Shown piece after piece: positions 21,222 to 32,640 of a stretch of DNA of 64,000 nucleotides (position 1 is its first letter; the number at the start of each line of letters is the position of its first letter). The translations under genes were made by a program, and so were the position numbers. Under the pieces are notes generated by a model. It was given only the letters and a program-made list of their open reading frames with translations, had not been told where the DNA came from and searched no databases. Source of the DNA: Chiua virens (Eukaryota > Basidiomycota > Agaricomycetes > Boletales > Boletaceae); assembly GCA_019787685.1 (NCBI GenBank), contig JAHNUO010000024.1:124001-188000 (forward strand), written 5' to 3'.

Positions 21222-23645
21222 TCATACTGATTCCTGTTGCCCAGTGGTCTGCTGAGACCTGCTATTCAACACCAAAAGCCACTCTGGAAAACTTCCATAG
21301 TCTCTTCCCCACCAGACTGGGAGTGATAATGCAAATGAAACCATGACTGTACCACATGTCATGATGCCTAGTGAGGCTGTATCAGTGCTCTGAAAAATGG
21401 TATACACCAAAGCCAAGGCAAAGAAAACCATGCTTTGGATATCATCAATATGCTGTCCATTAAAAGAAAAATGTACACAACTAACCTCCAGAGAACAAGT
21501 GCAAAGGGTAAGCTACATATGATACCAAGAACAAAAATACCTCCTTTCCAGTGAGTCATCTTTTGCATGAACATTGCCTAGGACATGTTTCCTAACATCA
21601 GTCACAATATATAAAATAAAGTAAAACACCATACCACCTCAGCTGAAGTCTCCATGGCTGTGATTTTCCCTGAAAGCAGGACTGAGGAAACCAGGGAACC
21701 AACAACACACAGAAGTGACATATATGTTGCCACAATGGCCACTGATTGTGAATTCACATTTCCTTTGTTCACAGAGGGAACAGAAAGAAAACTGATGTCC
21801 ACAGCCAGCATCACTGTAGACTAGTGATAATTTGATACACCATTTTGTAACATAGGGAAAACTTACATAGATTGCAAAACCATTCCATTCAGCTGTAAGT
21901 TTTGTGGAAAATTTGCTCCACTGTGCATAGTTGATGTTTTCATCAACCCAGATGGACTTCAATGCTTGGATATGTGAAGATAAAGCAAAGAAGAAACAGA
22001 AATCACAAAAAAAGGCAATGGGTTGACCACCATCTTTGTGATCACCTTCTGGTGAATAGACTGACATGTCTGCTTCAAGACGGGCCCCTGGTTGCCCATA
22101 GAAATGATAGAGTTTGGCACGTGCTATATAAAGACAATAAGACTGGTTTTATAAACAGAAATTATCAACCAACCTAATATTCTCATTGCTCGAGCTAATG
22201 AACAGTCATTATATGCCATTGAACTCTTGGAATATTGACATACCCAGAATCCAGATAGCATATATATCAGCTGCAGGTACTCTTGCTGTATAGAATTGAT
22301 CAAGAATTGGAAATATAGCATGATCAAGAACATACCTTGTAAATATGGCATAAGACTCAGAATTTTGGCAAGTTCATTTTGATTGAGGGGAGAAAGTGGT
22401 GCTATAGAAGTAACATTATCTATGCAATTCTTGAATGAGTGCCTGTAAATTGATTTAAAGAAGATTCAATCAAACCTATATATGCAAAAGACATGGCACC
22501 CCACATCTCTGTGATATGCTCTTGAAGCAGAGGGATGGAATTGGGATATAGTTCACAATGTTGCCTACCACAATCTTAATATTAATATACCAAATTGAGT
22601 GAAATTGACATACCAGTATTGTACTTCAATGGCATACACTATCTCATGCCAGTTAGAAGTAATGCATGGCGGGCAACACGATCACTCACCAATATGACTG
22701 TCTTCAGTCACACCAAGAATGTTTGATGGGATAAGCCCCTCTAAATCAAAATCCTCAACCCAAAAAACTACTCGAGCATCATGGTCTACGAAATAGTAAA
22801 CCCATTGTTCGGAATCCGTCAGCTGTATCACCAGCTGGGTAGGACGGCTTCGAACGTCGTTACTCGACACAAGTTGGCTCTCCCTTTCCCTTAGAAATTG
22901 GACGCACGCATCCACTGCACTGAGGTCACCAAGCTCTGTAATCCCGGCGTCTGTGAAGACATTCTAGGTTACAAATTAGTACGCTTAGGAGAGCATGACT
23001 ATGTTCCTCGCACCTTGTTCGCATTGAAGTAATAACGTGCACCTTCAGGATGAACTACTCGTTCCCAGTGGTCGGGTACCTTCCTGCAAAGACATTCCTC
23101 AATTCAACACCCAGCCTACGTGAAATACGTACGCACTCCAAGAAGCTCGTTTGGCCGGCTTTAATCTTGTCCTTGTTGGGTTTTCGCTCTCTGTATCGAG
23201 AACGAGGTTCATTTCAATTGAAGCAACACACATCGAATTGATTCATGACGTACACAGGCCGACGGTGCTCGTAGCGCTCGAACCACCCTGGCGCGAAAGG
23301 TTCCGGCACAGCAGGAAGAGTAACTTCAGGCGTGATGGGTTCCTGAGATACCTGGACCATCTCCTGCTGCAGTCCATGGTGTCGAGCTGGCAAGGAGGAG
23401 GTGACGCAATGGTACGGGGTCTGAGCACTTTGAATATCTGGGTTGGACACCGTACTAGATAATCCTGGGAACTCGGATGAGCTTGTGGACACCCTGGGAA
23501 CTTTGCCAGGTGGTCCGAAATAGTCTTGTACGAATTGCTTCAGGGCGGTTAGGATTTGGATGAGCCGCAAAACTGCACTCGAGAATGGAAACAGCCTTCG
23601 CACGGCAGAAAGGAGCCTCCGGATGAACGGAAGGATTTGTTGCAT
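21222..23645 (-). CDS. WW-domain membrane protein, Agaricomycete family
   Basis: Multi-exon gene of a family I know as Agaricomycete hypothetical proteins with WW-like N-termini and several C-terminal membrane segments. The start is an ATG at 23,645 (MQQILPFIRRLL). Pieces in order: KVPDHWERVVHPEGARYYFN (WW-like, about 23,010-23,085), WVYYFVDHDARVVFWVEDFD (second WW-like, about 22,750-22,810), CELYPNSIPLLQEHI (22,515-22,560), LAKILSLMPYLQ (about 22,340), FYGQPGARL (about 22,080), and then at least four hydrophobic helices in 21,230-21,820. The stop is at 21,222. Exons are short and AT-rich, unlike the neighbours. I did not verify every junction, so a hidden break is possible. Molecular role unknown; WW modules usually bind proline-rich peptides. 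Confidence 0.7.
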
Positions 23646-23797
23646 CGCCCTTGACGGTCCAACTTGACGTCCGAGTTGTGGAGTTGAATGATAACTTACC
23701 CGAGCCGGACTTTACCGAGAACGACTATAAACCATGCCTGGGCCTCGAGGGTACTTATGAGCGCCCGGGCTGTGGAGTACGCAGCATCGTCTCGACC

Positions 23798-24161
23798 ATG
23801 AGCCCTGTCGACAAACCGGCGCGTCGTACCAAGTCTACCTCCCGAAAAGTGGTGGGCCGTCGACGCACCAAGTCTACTGCCCGAAAAACAGTAAGTCATA
23901 GTATATTCCACTATCATTTTTAGTTTGTTCTAACGACTTTGGCACAAGAATTCAAGTACATTCGATACTGACACTAAATATAAACCCCAATCTCCGAACC
24001 CGGTAGAGAAAAACCCATATAAGCATGATTCAAAAGGAAGAACACAGGACGTGAGTATGCCGCCGAACTTGCCTAAGTTTAGTTTTTGATTTCCTGGTCA
24101 GTTCATCGGCGGGGCTCCAGTAAAAGCCTCAGACATCAAGACATTGTCAATAAAACGGTAG
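23798..24161 (+). CDS. Small basic protein gene, unrecognised family, copy C
   Basis: Three exons (23798-23890, 23949-24050, 24102-24161) join in phase 0 to give 85 residues. The N-terminal half is strongly basic with an internal duplication (RRTKSTSRK / RRTKSTARK); the C-terminal exon is FIGGAPVKASDIKTLSIKR. The tail is shared with copy B. It starts only about 150 bp from the divergent WW-domain gene, so the two may share a promoter. A relic of exon 1 is found again at about 49,335-49,375. No function can be assigned; the basic, low-hydrophobicity make-up would fit a nuclear or nucleic-acid-associated protein, which is speculation. Confidence 0.6.
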
Positions 24162-24639
24162 AAATTTAACTAGGAATCCGCATTTGTGTTGTTAGATTAT
24201 GCGGCAAGGCTTGCGAATGACGCACCTCTTTGAAATTCTCAAACCAGTGATATTGAGCTTCTAGCACATGAACGATAAAAAGGCTCCTTTTGCGTACGAG
24301 ACTACGAGGCGGCTATCATGAAGTTGAAGACATGTAAGGCTCGGATGCTTTACACCTAGAAAATTTAGTGAAATTAAATTCTCTTCGACGGTTTCACCCG
24401 CATTCCCACTCTCCCTACGACGTTTCCAGCTCAGCAACATAGCGTTGCCGTTTTACCAAATCTTCGTCATCTGACACTGATACTGACAACCCGCTGAGTC
24501 GACCAGAGGCACACGGATCAGCAAAGAATCAGCGAAATATGGTGTGCCCACATCGTTGCACCAATCCTGTTCGAGCAAGTGAACATTTGTTCAATCACCA
24601 GAATATCTTTTAACACAGCAGCAAAACCGAATACTGGAA

Positions 24640-25020
24640 TATAAGGGAGGCCTTTAACGCACATTGGGAGTCCCGTCTCCGCTCTTCAGTGAACAACGCA
24701 ATTTCATATGGTCATCCTTTTCACTTCGAAGTACTTCTGTTGGGCTGATATAGTAGGACAGAGAGGGCCAAGATAAAGAGACAGACACGCGGCTTTGTGA
24801 GGGTGGAAGGCTGTCTCCATGACATCGACGCCTGCTGTCAAGACGGTACCTATGAACGGGTACGATGAGGAGCAACACTAGAGGCGTCATACAAGGCCTT
24901 AATATTCTGCCACACAAGACCGACAAGAGAGCATGCACGCACCTTTCTCGATGACAGCACCGATGGCCCATATATCAATCCTACTCTCATCCACGACGAC
25001 CTAGCAAATGCCATTAGGAC
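24640..25020 (-). pseudogene. Kinase-like fragment, copy 1 of a duplicated segment
   Basis: On the minus strand, VDESRIDIWAIGAVIEK precedes a GT donor. The D.WA.G pattern resembles protein-kinase subdomain IX. Copy 2 at about 49,740-50,130 reads MDESWTGRM...METWAIGVVVEK. No full kinase domain was found around it. It looks like a leftover of a duplicated kinase-like gene; the assignment rests on one motif. Confidence 0.35.
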
Positions 25021-26159
25021 ACATGGTGAATGGAAGTGAAGTCTCCCCTGAAAGGTAAGACACGTCGATTTGGCCCAGGTGTGAAGCGATCTATATTGAT
25101 ATCAATTCAATAGTTGCCAAATTCAAGAGACTTTTCACGGGCAAGCGTGAGTGAATCTAGAGCGTTGACCGATTACGTCAAAGTCGAACTTGGTCCCGCC
25201 ACCACCCTAGCACACCACGCGATTGATACCGTGCGCACTTGCCCGTGTACGCATTGGTAAGTGACGTGTTTCCAGTCACAAGCCACTGTCTAACGACCAG
25301 CACGTTTCAAAGCAAACATCTTCGATCATTACCTTCATTTAAAAGAACAAGCTGAGACTTCCTTGCACTCTTTACCATATTTTTGCACGTGCACAGTTGC
25401 TCAGACATTTGATCTCTCAAGGGCAATCTTGACGTGTTCAGACGATCGTAGCGTTTTTGTTTTTCCAGGTGAGCGTTTGAGTTGCTGTGCTGGTGACATG
25501 TTCAACATGCACACTCATAGATGCTACTTGATGTCGGTGGAAGGATTTGTCGCATTCAACTTTTACTCAACTCGCACAGATTCGAGTGGGAAGCGGATCA
25601 CTTTGCATGTGAGCTCCAGGACAAGGAGTGAAGCGCAGGATATGTTTTATGAGTGAGTACCATGACTCTTTTGGAGTTCGACATGACGCACTCAAATGCC
25701 AGTTTTGCCTTCGAGACGCAATACCTATCGACGAGATGTCGAGTGTCCGATTGAGGAACCAAGGCACAGGACTAGGAAGTGCCGTATGAATTTACTTGGA
25801 TGTTCATCGAACTCACTTTGCAAAAGATTCTATCACTTGTTCTATGGACTCGTTTTTGCCTCGTACTTGTCATATGGCTCCTTGTGGTATGACTTCAGTG
25901 CCACCACGTAAACTTCATGCCCGCATCACTGTGATTCTTGTCACTCTTGGGGTGAGATTCTTGTTATTTGCTTATCCGTCTACTCATCCCATTTTATGGT
26001 TTGCTACTTAGTTCTCCGCTGGTTCGGACCTGAGTACAGCCGGGGTCGGTCAAGGGCCGTGCTATGCCGCAAACTGTTTGCTTGGCATGTAAGAATGTAG
26101 CTCCTGGTTCAGACTATACTCGGGACTTCCTTGCGAGCTGAGAGTCTGAGACTGACTAT
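25021..26159. other. No recognised gene
   Basis: Plus-strand frames at 25,363-25,656 (97 codons, Cys-containing, with a GERLSCCAGDMF segment) and 25,696-25,911 could be exons of one gene, but no family is recognised and no repeat match was seen. Confidence 0.3.
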
Positions 26160-26161
26160 TA

Positions 26162-26235
26162 CAGCGGTTTTCAAAAGTCCATGGAAAGTTGCCAAATCTT
26201 TCGAATAGTTTAGCTGTCACATGACTGGGACCCCA
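26162..26235 (+). repeat. Left terminal inverted repeat, 74 bp
   Basis: Matches the reverse complement of 29,059-29,132 almost completely; core AGTCCATGGAAAGTTGCC. Confidence 0.9.
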
Positions 26236-26301
26236 ATGTACCTCTAGTCATGTTGTGTACTAATGTAATAGTAATCTTTTTTTTTTCTATTTGTTGTAGG
26301 C

Positions 26302-27833
26302 ATGTTGTTGCCATCTCCAACTCAGGATCTTGAGGATGAACAAGCCTTCTCCATTTCGTTGACTGTCTATTTGAAGGTCAAGAAGGTGTTGTGGGGTAAA
26401 TCTACCTCCAAGGAAGAGAAGTCAGTGAAAACAAAGGAACTCTCATTTGCAATCAAACCTTCAAATGCAGGCTGTGTCAATTTTTTGATGAGCATGCTTC
26501 AAAAGCATGGCCAGGATGACTACATGGTCACAGAAAAGAAACACTATCCATTTCAATACACTCTACTGAAAGTGAAGGGGTATTTTTCTGTTTCTCTGAG
26601 TCGTCATGCAAGGCACTAATGGCTACTGTAGGCAACAGGCTGCGGGGGCAATTGATGTGGACAATCTTGCTGAATACCAGGAGATGGTAATGAAAATTGT
26701 TGACTTGGAAAGCAAGCCATCTACAGTCAAGATTTTTGTTGACATGCGACACATTCAGAAGTTGCCCCGAGCACAGGCTAGCTCTGGGGATGACTTGCAA
26801 CATTCCAGTGATGATACTGGGGTGCACATAAACTCACATTCAGCATAGAGACTCTATACTAACATTTTACTAGGGAAAAGCACATTCTACGAAAACCGAT
26901 CTCAATACCTGTGTGGCTCAATGGCATATCAAGCTTCAGCAGAAGTACAAGAATGAACATGATGAAGGGCTGACATATGTTGGGCCCCTTGGAGCTCTCC
27001 CATTGACACTGGCAATGGTCCTCGATTGGGCTCGTGCCCTTGAGGTAGGCCAGGCAACTCTATTGATTCCACCCAATATCAAGTCATTCAACCCCATGAA
27101 TAAGGCTCCCATCCTTTCTCATGCGAGGAGAGCTTCAGCACAGACTGCGCCGTCACCGTCGCCAGCCATTGATATCAACTCTTTGACCTCTGTTCTTCTG
27201 ATACAGACACTGGCCCAGTCAGGTCTTCTCCCTTCCATTGCAGGAGCCGTAACCTCAAATTTGGGTATATCTGCTCAGGCTGGCATGCCACACGCCCTTG
27301 CCCCATCTCCTCAGATTCCAACTCGGCAGAAGAACCTTAGTGGGACGGCATCATCACCACCACTTGTTCCCTCTCCGTCCCACTTGATATGCTATCTCAA
27401 GCATGCCGAGGCACACTTAGGTGTCCACAATGCACTCTTGTATAGGTCTTCCCTGGAGAACAATGGAATCAGCCCCAATATTCTTCCTGATGTCAAAGAC
27501 AAGTTCCTCACTGATCTTGGTATTTTACTGGCAGGTGATGTGATTTGCTTGAAGAAAGGTAGTATGGTGTGGTGGAACGGACCTGATGCGAAGCAAAAGC
27601 AGAGCAACACAGTGACGTCGGAGGATGAGCAGCCAGTGAAAAGAGTGGCCTATCAAAAGCGGTTCCATGATGGAGGTGGTTCACGATTCACTGGACTGCC
27701 AATGATGCCAGGTAGCCTACCCCTCCTGGATTACGACCTCCTTTACTTTTGTGATGCACAGAACCAATGGCTCCCTATTCCATGTGGATTTATAGTTGTG
27801 GAGGACGATGAACCATCTCAACTTGTCCTTTAG
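26302..27833 (+). CDS. Passenger gene of the transposon, 475 aa, unrecognised
   Basis: Exons 26302-26579, 26632-26821 and 26874-27833 join in phase to give 475 residues without a stop. The central part is Pro/Ser/Ala-rich (linker-like). Around 27,390-27,560 a segment (YLKHAEAHLGVHNALL, LENNGISPNILPDVKD, LTDLGILLAGDVICLKK) resembles a SAM-type helical domain, which usually mediates protein-protein contacts. The end is acidic. It lies wholly within the terminal inverted repeats and runs tail-to-tail with the transposase. I know of similar Agaricomycete hypothetical proteins but cannot name a function. It is strikingly intact beside a transposase with in-frame stops. Confidence 0.75.
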
Positions 27834-27932
27834 TTAGCTTCAGACTTTCCTACATACCATCATATTGTAGTAGCTACTGGTTTGCAAATTGATGTTGATT
27901 GTGCATGACAAGCGAAGCATACTAGACAAGTG

Positions 27933-29000
27933 CTAGACAATATAACCAGATACCCTAAAATACCCCTCAGCTTTGTCAGGCGTGATACTCTGGCAAGCAC
28001 GAATGATAGACATAATGGTTGGGTCATCAAAGTGATGACGGAGGAATGCTTTGATCGTAGAAAAGGCTTGTTCGATTGGGTTATAATCGGGCAAGTATGG
28101 TGAGAGATAAATGAGCTTGCAAACTATGCAATTATATCAGTACTGATGTCATCATGATATATGTGCAACACTTATGATGTCCATCATGATCTTTGACCAA
28201 TTGATGAATTCGTTTGCCATGATGGATGCTGCAATTATCCATGACAAGCATGCTGTGACTTGGAGGACCAGGATAAGGGTTTGTGAATGGCATCTATAGT
28301 AATGAGCTAGATTAGCAATCAATGATGTGAGAAAAAAAAAGTGGTGTTACAACGTGATCCTTGATGAACTTGAGGAAATGTTCACCATCAACAGGTCCGT
28401 CAACAATGTCATATGCAATGATCCCATTGAGGGTGATGACTGGGATGATCGAATATCGTACACCTCTGACAAATCGGCTCTGAATGACACAGTGAACACC
28501 CTTGGTTGAGCACCCATACCTCCGTGAAACCGTATATTCATCTTTTGCAGCCTTGTCAACAAAAATCAGCATGCCTGCATCAGGAGCTTCCTTGGCAATG
28601 CAGTTCATGTACATCGCTCACAGTAGTTTGTTTCGTTCATAGGCATGCACAGAGATGGTCTTGTGACTGACACCAAGCTGTTGGAGAGCATAATGGAGAG
28701 TTGAAAGGGTTGTGTGAACGTTGCGCTTGAGCTGCAGCTTGTCCTGCAGTTCATCAAGATAAAGGGATTTCTGATGATCTAAGAGAGTGGAAAGAAAGGC
28801 AAGATCAGCGTGACTCAGAGAATAAGGATGGCCCACCACATGAGTAATTGTGGATATTTGAGACTATGCCGAAATGTTTGAATCAATTCAGGACCTGGTA
28901 GACCAATGATTTCTTGACGTTGAGTTGATGACAGATTTCCTTGACTGTGAAACCTTCATGGTGAAGGCCTGGGATCTGGGACTTTAGGTGTTCACACATG
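27933..29000 (-). pseudogene. IS630/Tc1-type DDE_3 transposase, decayed
   Basis: Reading from about 29,000 downward: a helix-turn-helix part (GLHHEGFTVKEICHQLNVKK), then LYLDELQDKL, then the catalytic core LIFVDK (first Asp), LVMDNCSIHHG (second Asp) and LSPYLPDYNPIEQAF (Glu). This is the DDE arrangement of the family. At least two in-frame TGA codons break it: one after QVLN (near 28,890) and one at 28,618-28,620 after YERNKLL, both where Arg (CGA) would fit. Introns near 28,280-28,350 and 28,125-28,180 separate the later exons; the stop TAG is at 27,933-27,935. It would have made the element autonomous. Confidence 0.8.
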
Positions 29001-29058
29001 GAGAAACATCGTCAAAGGTGAGGGACAGTCAGCACACTGTACAATTGTTGTTGGGATC

Positions 29059-29132
29059 TGGGATCCCGGTCATGTGACTGCTAAACTATTCAAAAGATTT
29101 GGCAACTTTCCATGGACTTTTGAAAACCACTG
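29059..29132 (-). repeat. Right terminal inverted repeat, 74 bp
   Basis: Inverted copy of 26,162-26,235, followed by TA. Confidence 0.9.
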
Positions 29133-29429
29133 TAAGGCGATGTCATTATTTGGCAAGTTCGAAAACTGAGCAAAAGGTGCTTATGTAAAGGGCAAACAGG
29201 TGATCTGTTGCAGTACTAGTGCTGTTCAAGGCTAATCGGGAATTGATTTGTGGGATCCGTATAATCAATGTAGAACACGTGCCTTCGCTGTCCATAACTT
29301 TCCCAAAAACCACCACTCAATTGAATGTGAATCCTGTTGGTTTCAAAGGGTATGTGAGTCCCTAGATTGGCGAACAGACAGACAAAATGATAAAGTTCCT
29401 GCCACTTAGTCACAGTCAACCAGTTGTTG

Positions 29430-32128
29430 GCACACGCAGAATCCCACGCAGAAAAGTTTGAACGAACAGGGGAGAAGGATTACATTGATGGGGCAGTTAA
29501 ATCTGCTCATGAAGCACTGGATCTATGCCAACAGGGAGACTCCAAGTGATCTGTGTCTTTGACATGGCTTGCAAATTATCTTAAGACCTGGTACAGCAGG
29601 TTCAGGGGGATCAATGATCTCAATGAAACCATTGCCCTTGATCGCAAAGCACTTGACCTTTGTCCACCAGGGCACCCGGATCGATCGATGTCCTTAAACA
29701 ACCTGGCAATTGATCTCTCAACTCATCACAACCAGCTTGGCGTGCTCAGTGACCTCAACCAGGCCATCAAGCTTGGTCATGACATTCTTCTTCTTCACCC
29801 ACAAGGACATCCACTCCGACCAACTTCCTTGGATAACCTCAGAGCGTGTCTCTCTGCGCGCTACAACTGGCTCGGTGTGCTTGATGATCTCAATGAGGCC
29901 ATCACGCTCGGCTGCGAAGCGCTTCTTCTCTGCCCACCAGAGCATCCACTCCGACTGGCTTCTTTGAACAACCTCGGCCTTCATCTCTCCACTCAATACA
30001 AGCTATGCAATGAACCTGACAACCTTGATGAGGCCATCACGCTCGGCCACGAAGCATTTCTTCTTTGCCCACCAGAACATCCACTTCGATTGGCTTCTTT
30101 GAACAACCTTGGACTTCATCTGTCCACTCGGTATAACCTGCTTGGCGAGCACTGTGACCTTGACAAGGCAATCAAACTTGGTCGGAAAGCACTGAGTCTC
30201 TGTCTGCTTGGACGCCCTCTTCAACCCAGTTCATTACATTCTCTTGCGAGCAGACTCAGAGCTTGATATTCGAAACTGCAAAAGAAAAATGATCCAGAGG
30301 AGTTTTTCGACTTGTACATCCAGCTGAAAGATGTACCACAAATTACATCACTTGATGATTTTTCTGCCGTCAGAGCGTGGATATGACGGCCGAGGATTTC
30401 AAACACTCCTTGACGCTTCTTGCATATGAGACAGCCCTTCAATTACTCACCCACCACCTTGTCGCTCATCCGCCCTTGCCGCAACATCTCGCCAACATGA
30501 AGACATCGACACTTGCTGCGGATGCGTTTTCTGCAGGTATTTGCAACCTCAACCTTGCTCATGTGGTTGAGCTTCTCGAGCAGGGTCGCAGCGTTTTTTG
30601 GAGCCAACTCACTCGCCTGGATTCATCTCTTGATGACTCAGATGTTGTTGCTTCAGGGTCGGTGGGAAAGGCATTAGCTGAGTGCCCACCGCAGACATCC
30701 GAATCACCAAAGACTCGTCAATTACTTCATCTCTCCCGTTTCGTTCTCCCTCCCACCTTCTTGGACCTGCGACAGGCAGCTAATAGGGGGCCTATCATCA
30801 TTATAAACACAAGTGTATATAGCTGCGATGCTCTCATCATGTTACTGGACCAGGATCCCATTCATGTTCCATTACCCGCTGTCACAAAAAAGAGTGTACA
30901 AGAACTTTCCTCAAGGTTTCGTACCTTGATGGCCCATAGCAAGTCTGCAAACGTAGCAAAGGATCTCAGGTTTTTCCTGCAGGAACTCTGGGACAATGTG
31001 GTGTCCCCTGTCGTCGATATCCTGTTGCCCATACATTCACTCCAGTCATGGATTTGGTGGTACCCCACTGTGGAATTCATGCTCCTGCCCTTACATGCAG
31101 CTGGTCCATGTAGGAAGGGCAAACAGAACCTTCCTGATCTCTATGTTTCGTCATATACTCCCACCCTCGGCGCCCTTATACATGTGAGACAGTGTGCTCA
31201 ACCAAAGCCTGAGGGTCAAACAAGACACAAACACCTTGCCCTGACCAGCCCAGGTTCCCCTGTCTCTGCAGAGCAGCGTGAACGCCTTATTCCTAGCCCC
31301 TTCTCCAGAACCCGTTCCAGACGTAATGATTCCCAGCCTACTGAACAAAAAAAGAGACACTTTTCTTTTACTCTTCCCTTGCTCCGTGGCAAGTGACCAA
31401 ATCTCTCAAATACTACTGAGATACAGACGGAAGCCTCCACCAACATCACCCAAGCAAATAATAACTCCGAGAGTGCACCGGTGCCTGTCAGTAGGGAACA
31501 GGACTCTGTTGGCATCCCAAAAGTTAGGGCACACACACCTTTCATTGCAATCAGCCCAGCGAAAGCTGCCAGGGAAAGTGAACTCGAGTCCATTAGTAGT
31601 GAGCTGACTGACATTGGCCAGGTTGTCGACAGGTTCGCAACCTTTACGCGCATTGAGGGTCCAGAATCTTGCACCTCTAGAGTGGTTGAAGAACTCGGCC
31701 ACAATCAATGGGTACACCTCGCTTGCCACGGAATATCAGATGCAATGCAGCCGTTTAACTCTGGATTTGCTCTTCACGATGGTCACCTCACGATCGAACA
31801 TATTATCCAATCCAATCTCGGGAACCCTGAGTTCACATATATTTCTGGCTGCCATACGACTATGTGGAAGGTTGAGAACCCAGATGAGGTTGCTCATCTC
31901 GCAGGTGCGATGCTGTTTGTGGGGTTCTGCTCTGTCATTGGGACGATGTGTGCGGTGGATGAGGGCCAGATGAACAAGGTCACATTGGCTTTCTATAAGC
32001 ATATGGTTGATGGGGCGGATCATCTCAATCATACTCGGGCTATGCTCGTGTTGGATCGGATGTTGAAGGAGTTGAGGGATGTAGTACCCATTGATCAACG
32101 CATTCTTTATGTGCATATAGGTGCCTAG
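29430..32128 (+). pseudogene. Second TPR-CHAT gene, broken
   Basis: Same family as the gene at 10.3-15.7 kb but diverged. About 29,430-30,250 carries five to six TPR-like repeats (CPPEHPLRLASLNNLGLHLSTRYN type). Next come a coupling region (AEDFKHSLTLLAYETALQL, VELLEQGRSVFWSQL, 30,390-30,610) and a CHAT domain with His in HLACHG (about 31,715) and Cys in ISGCHTT (about 31,850), where the Ala of the usual SACHT is Gly. Breaks are a TGA near 29,548, a TGA at 30,264-30,266, a frame change before 30,380, and another between about 31,190 and 31,500. The N-terminal part is missing or lies under the transposon end at 29,132. Fewer repeats than its intact relative. Most likely dead. Confidence 0.8.
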
Positions 32129-32640
32129 TTTATCTTATCATCTCTAGATAGATTCCTTTGCTGTGCTCAACTTATATAACATTTACTCGTCCAACAGAAT
32201 CATATTTGCTGTCAGATCTTCGTACCCCATAATGCTGAACACCATAGTAGCTCATGGAGGCAGCCAGAGTTACTCAACTAGTTGACGCAGCTGACTCCAT
32301 CCCTCATTCTGATTGTTTTTACAAATATGAACTTCGGTCCTGTATAACTAACAGATACCTTCTATAAGTGGTATAGGTTCGATGGGTGATTCGATTGCAA
32401 CCTCCATGGGACACTCAACAAGTTAATGGCATTTCCAATCTCTGTAAACAAAGCCTAAGTTACATCATGATAAAAGGAAGCTGACATTTGAACACTAGTA
32501 CTGTCGGGTATTGCAAAATATACCACACCTATCCTTCCAACCAACTAATTGAGTGGTTGATCTGTTGCAGACAGTCTCACAACCAACACCCAAAGGTTGG
32601 GCAACACATGGCATCTGGCTTGGACTCTTTCACTTGTAGT
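32129..32640. other. No supported gene
   Basis: Flank of the TPR-CHAT pseudogene; no motif or repeat match seen. Confidence 0.4.

Larger units (their letters stand above)
26162..29132. mobile_element. Tc1/mariner-type DNA transposon with passenger gene
   Basis: A 2,971-bp element bounded by 74-bp terminal inverted repeats beginning CAG(C/T)GGTTTTCAAAAGTCC and flanked by TA on both sides (26160-26161 and 29133-29134), the target duplication expected for Tc1/mariner. It contains two convergent genes: an intact 475-residue passenger gene on plus and a decayed IS630/DDE_3-type transposase on minus. The two repeats differ only at a few positions. Confidence 0.9.
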
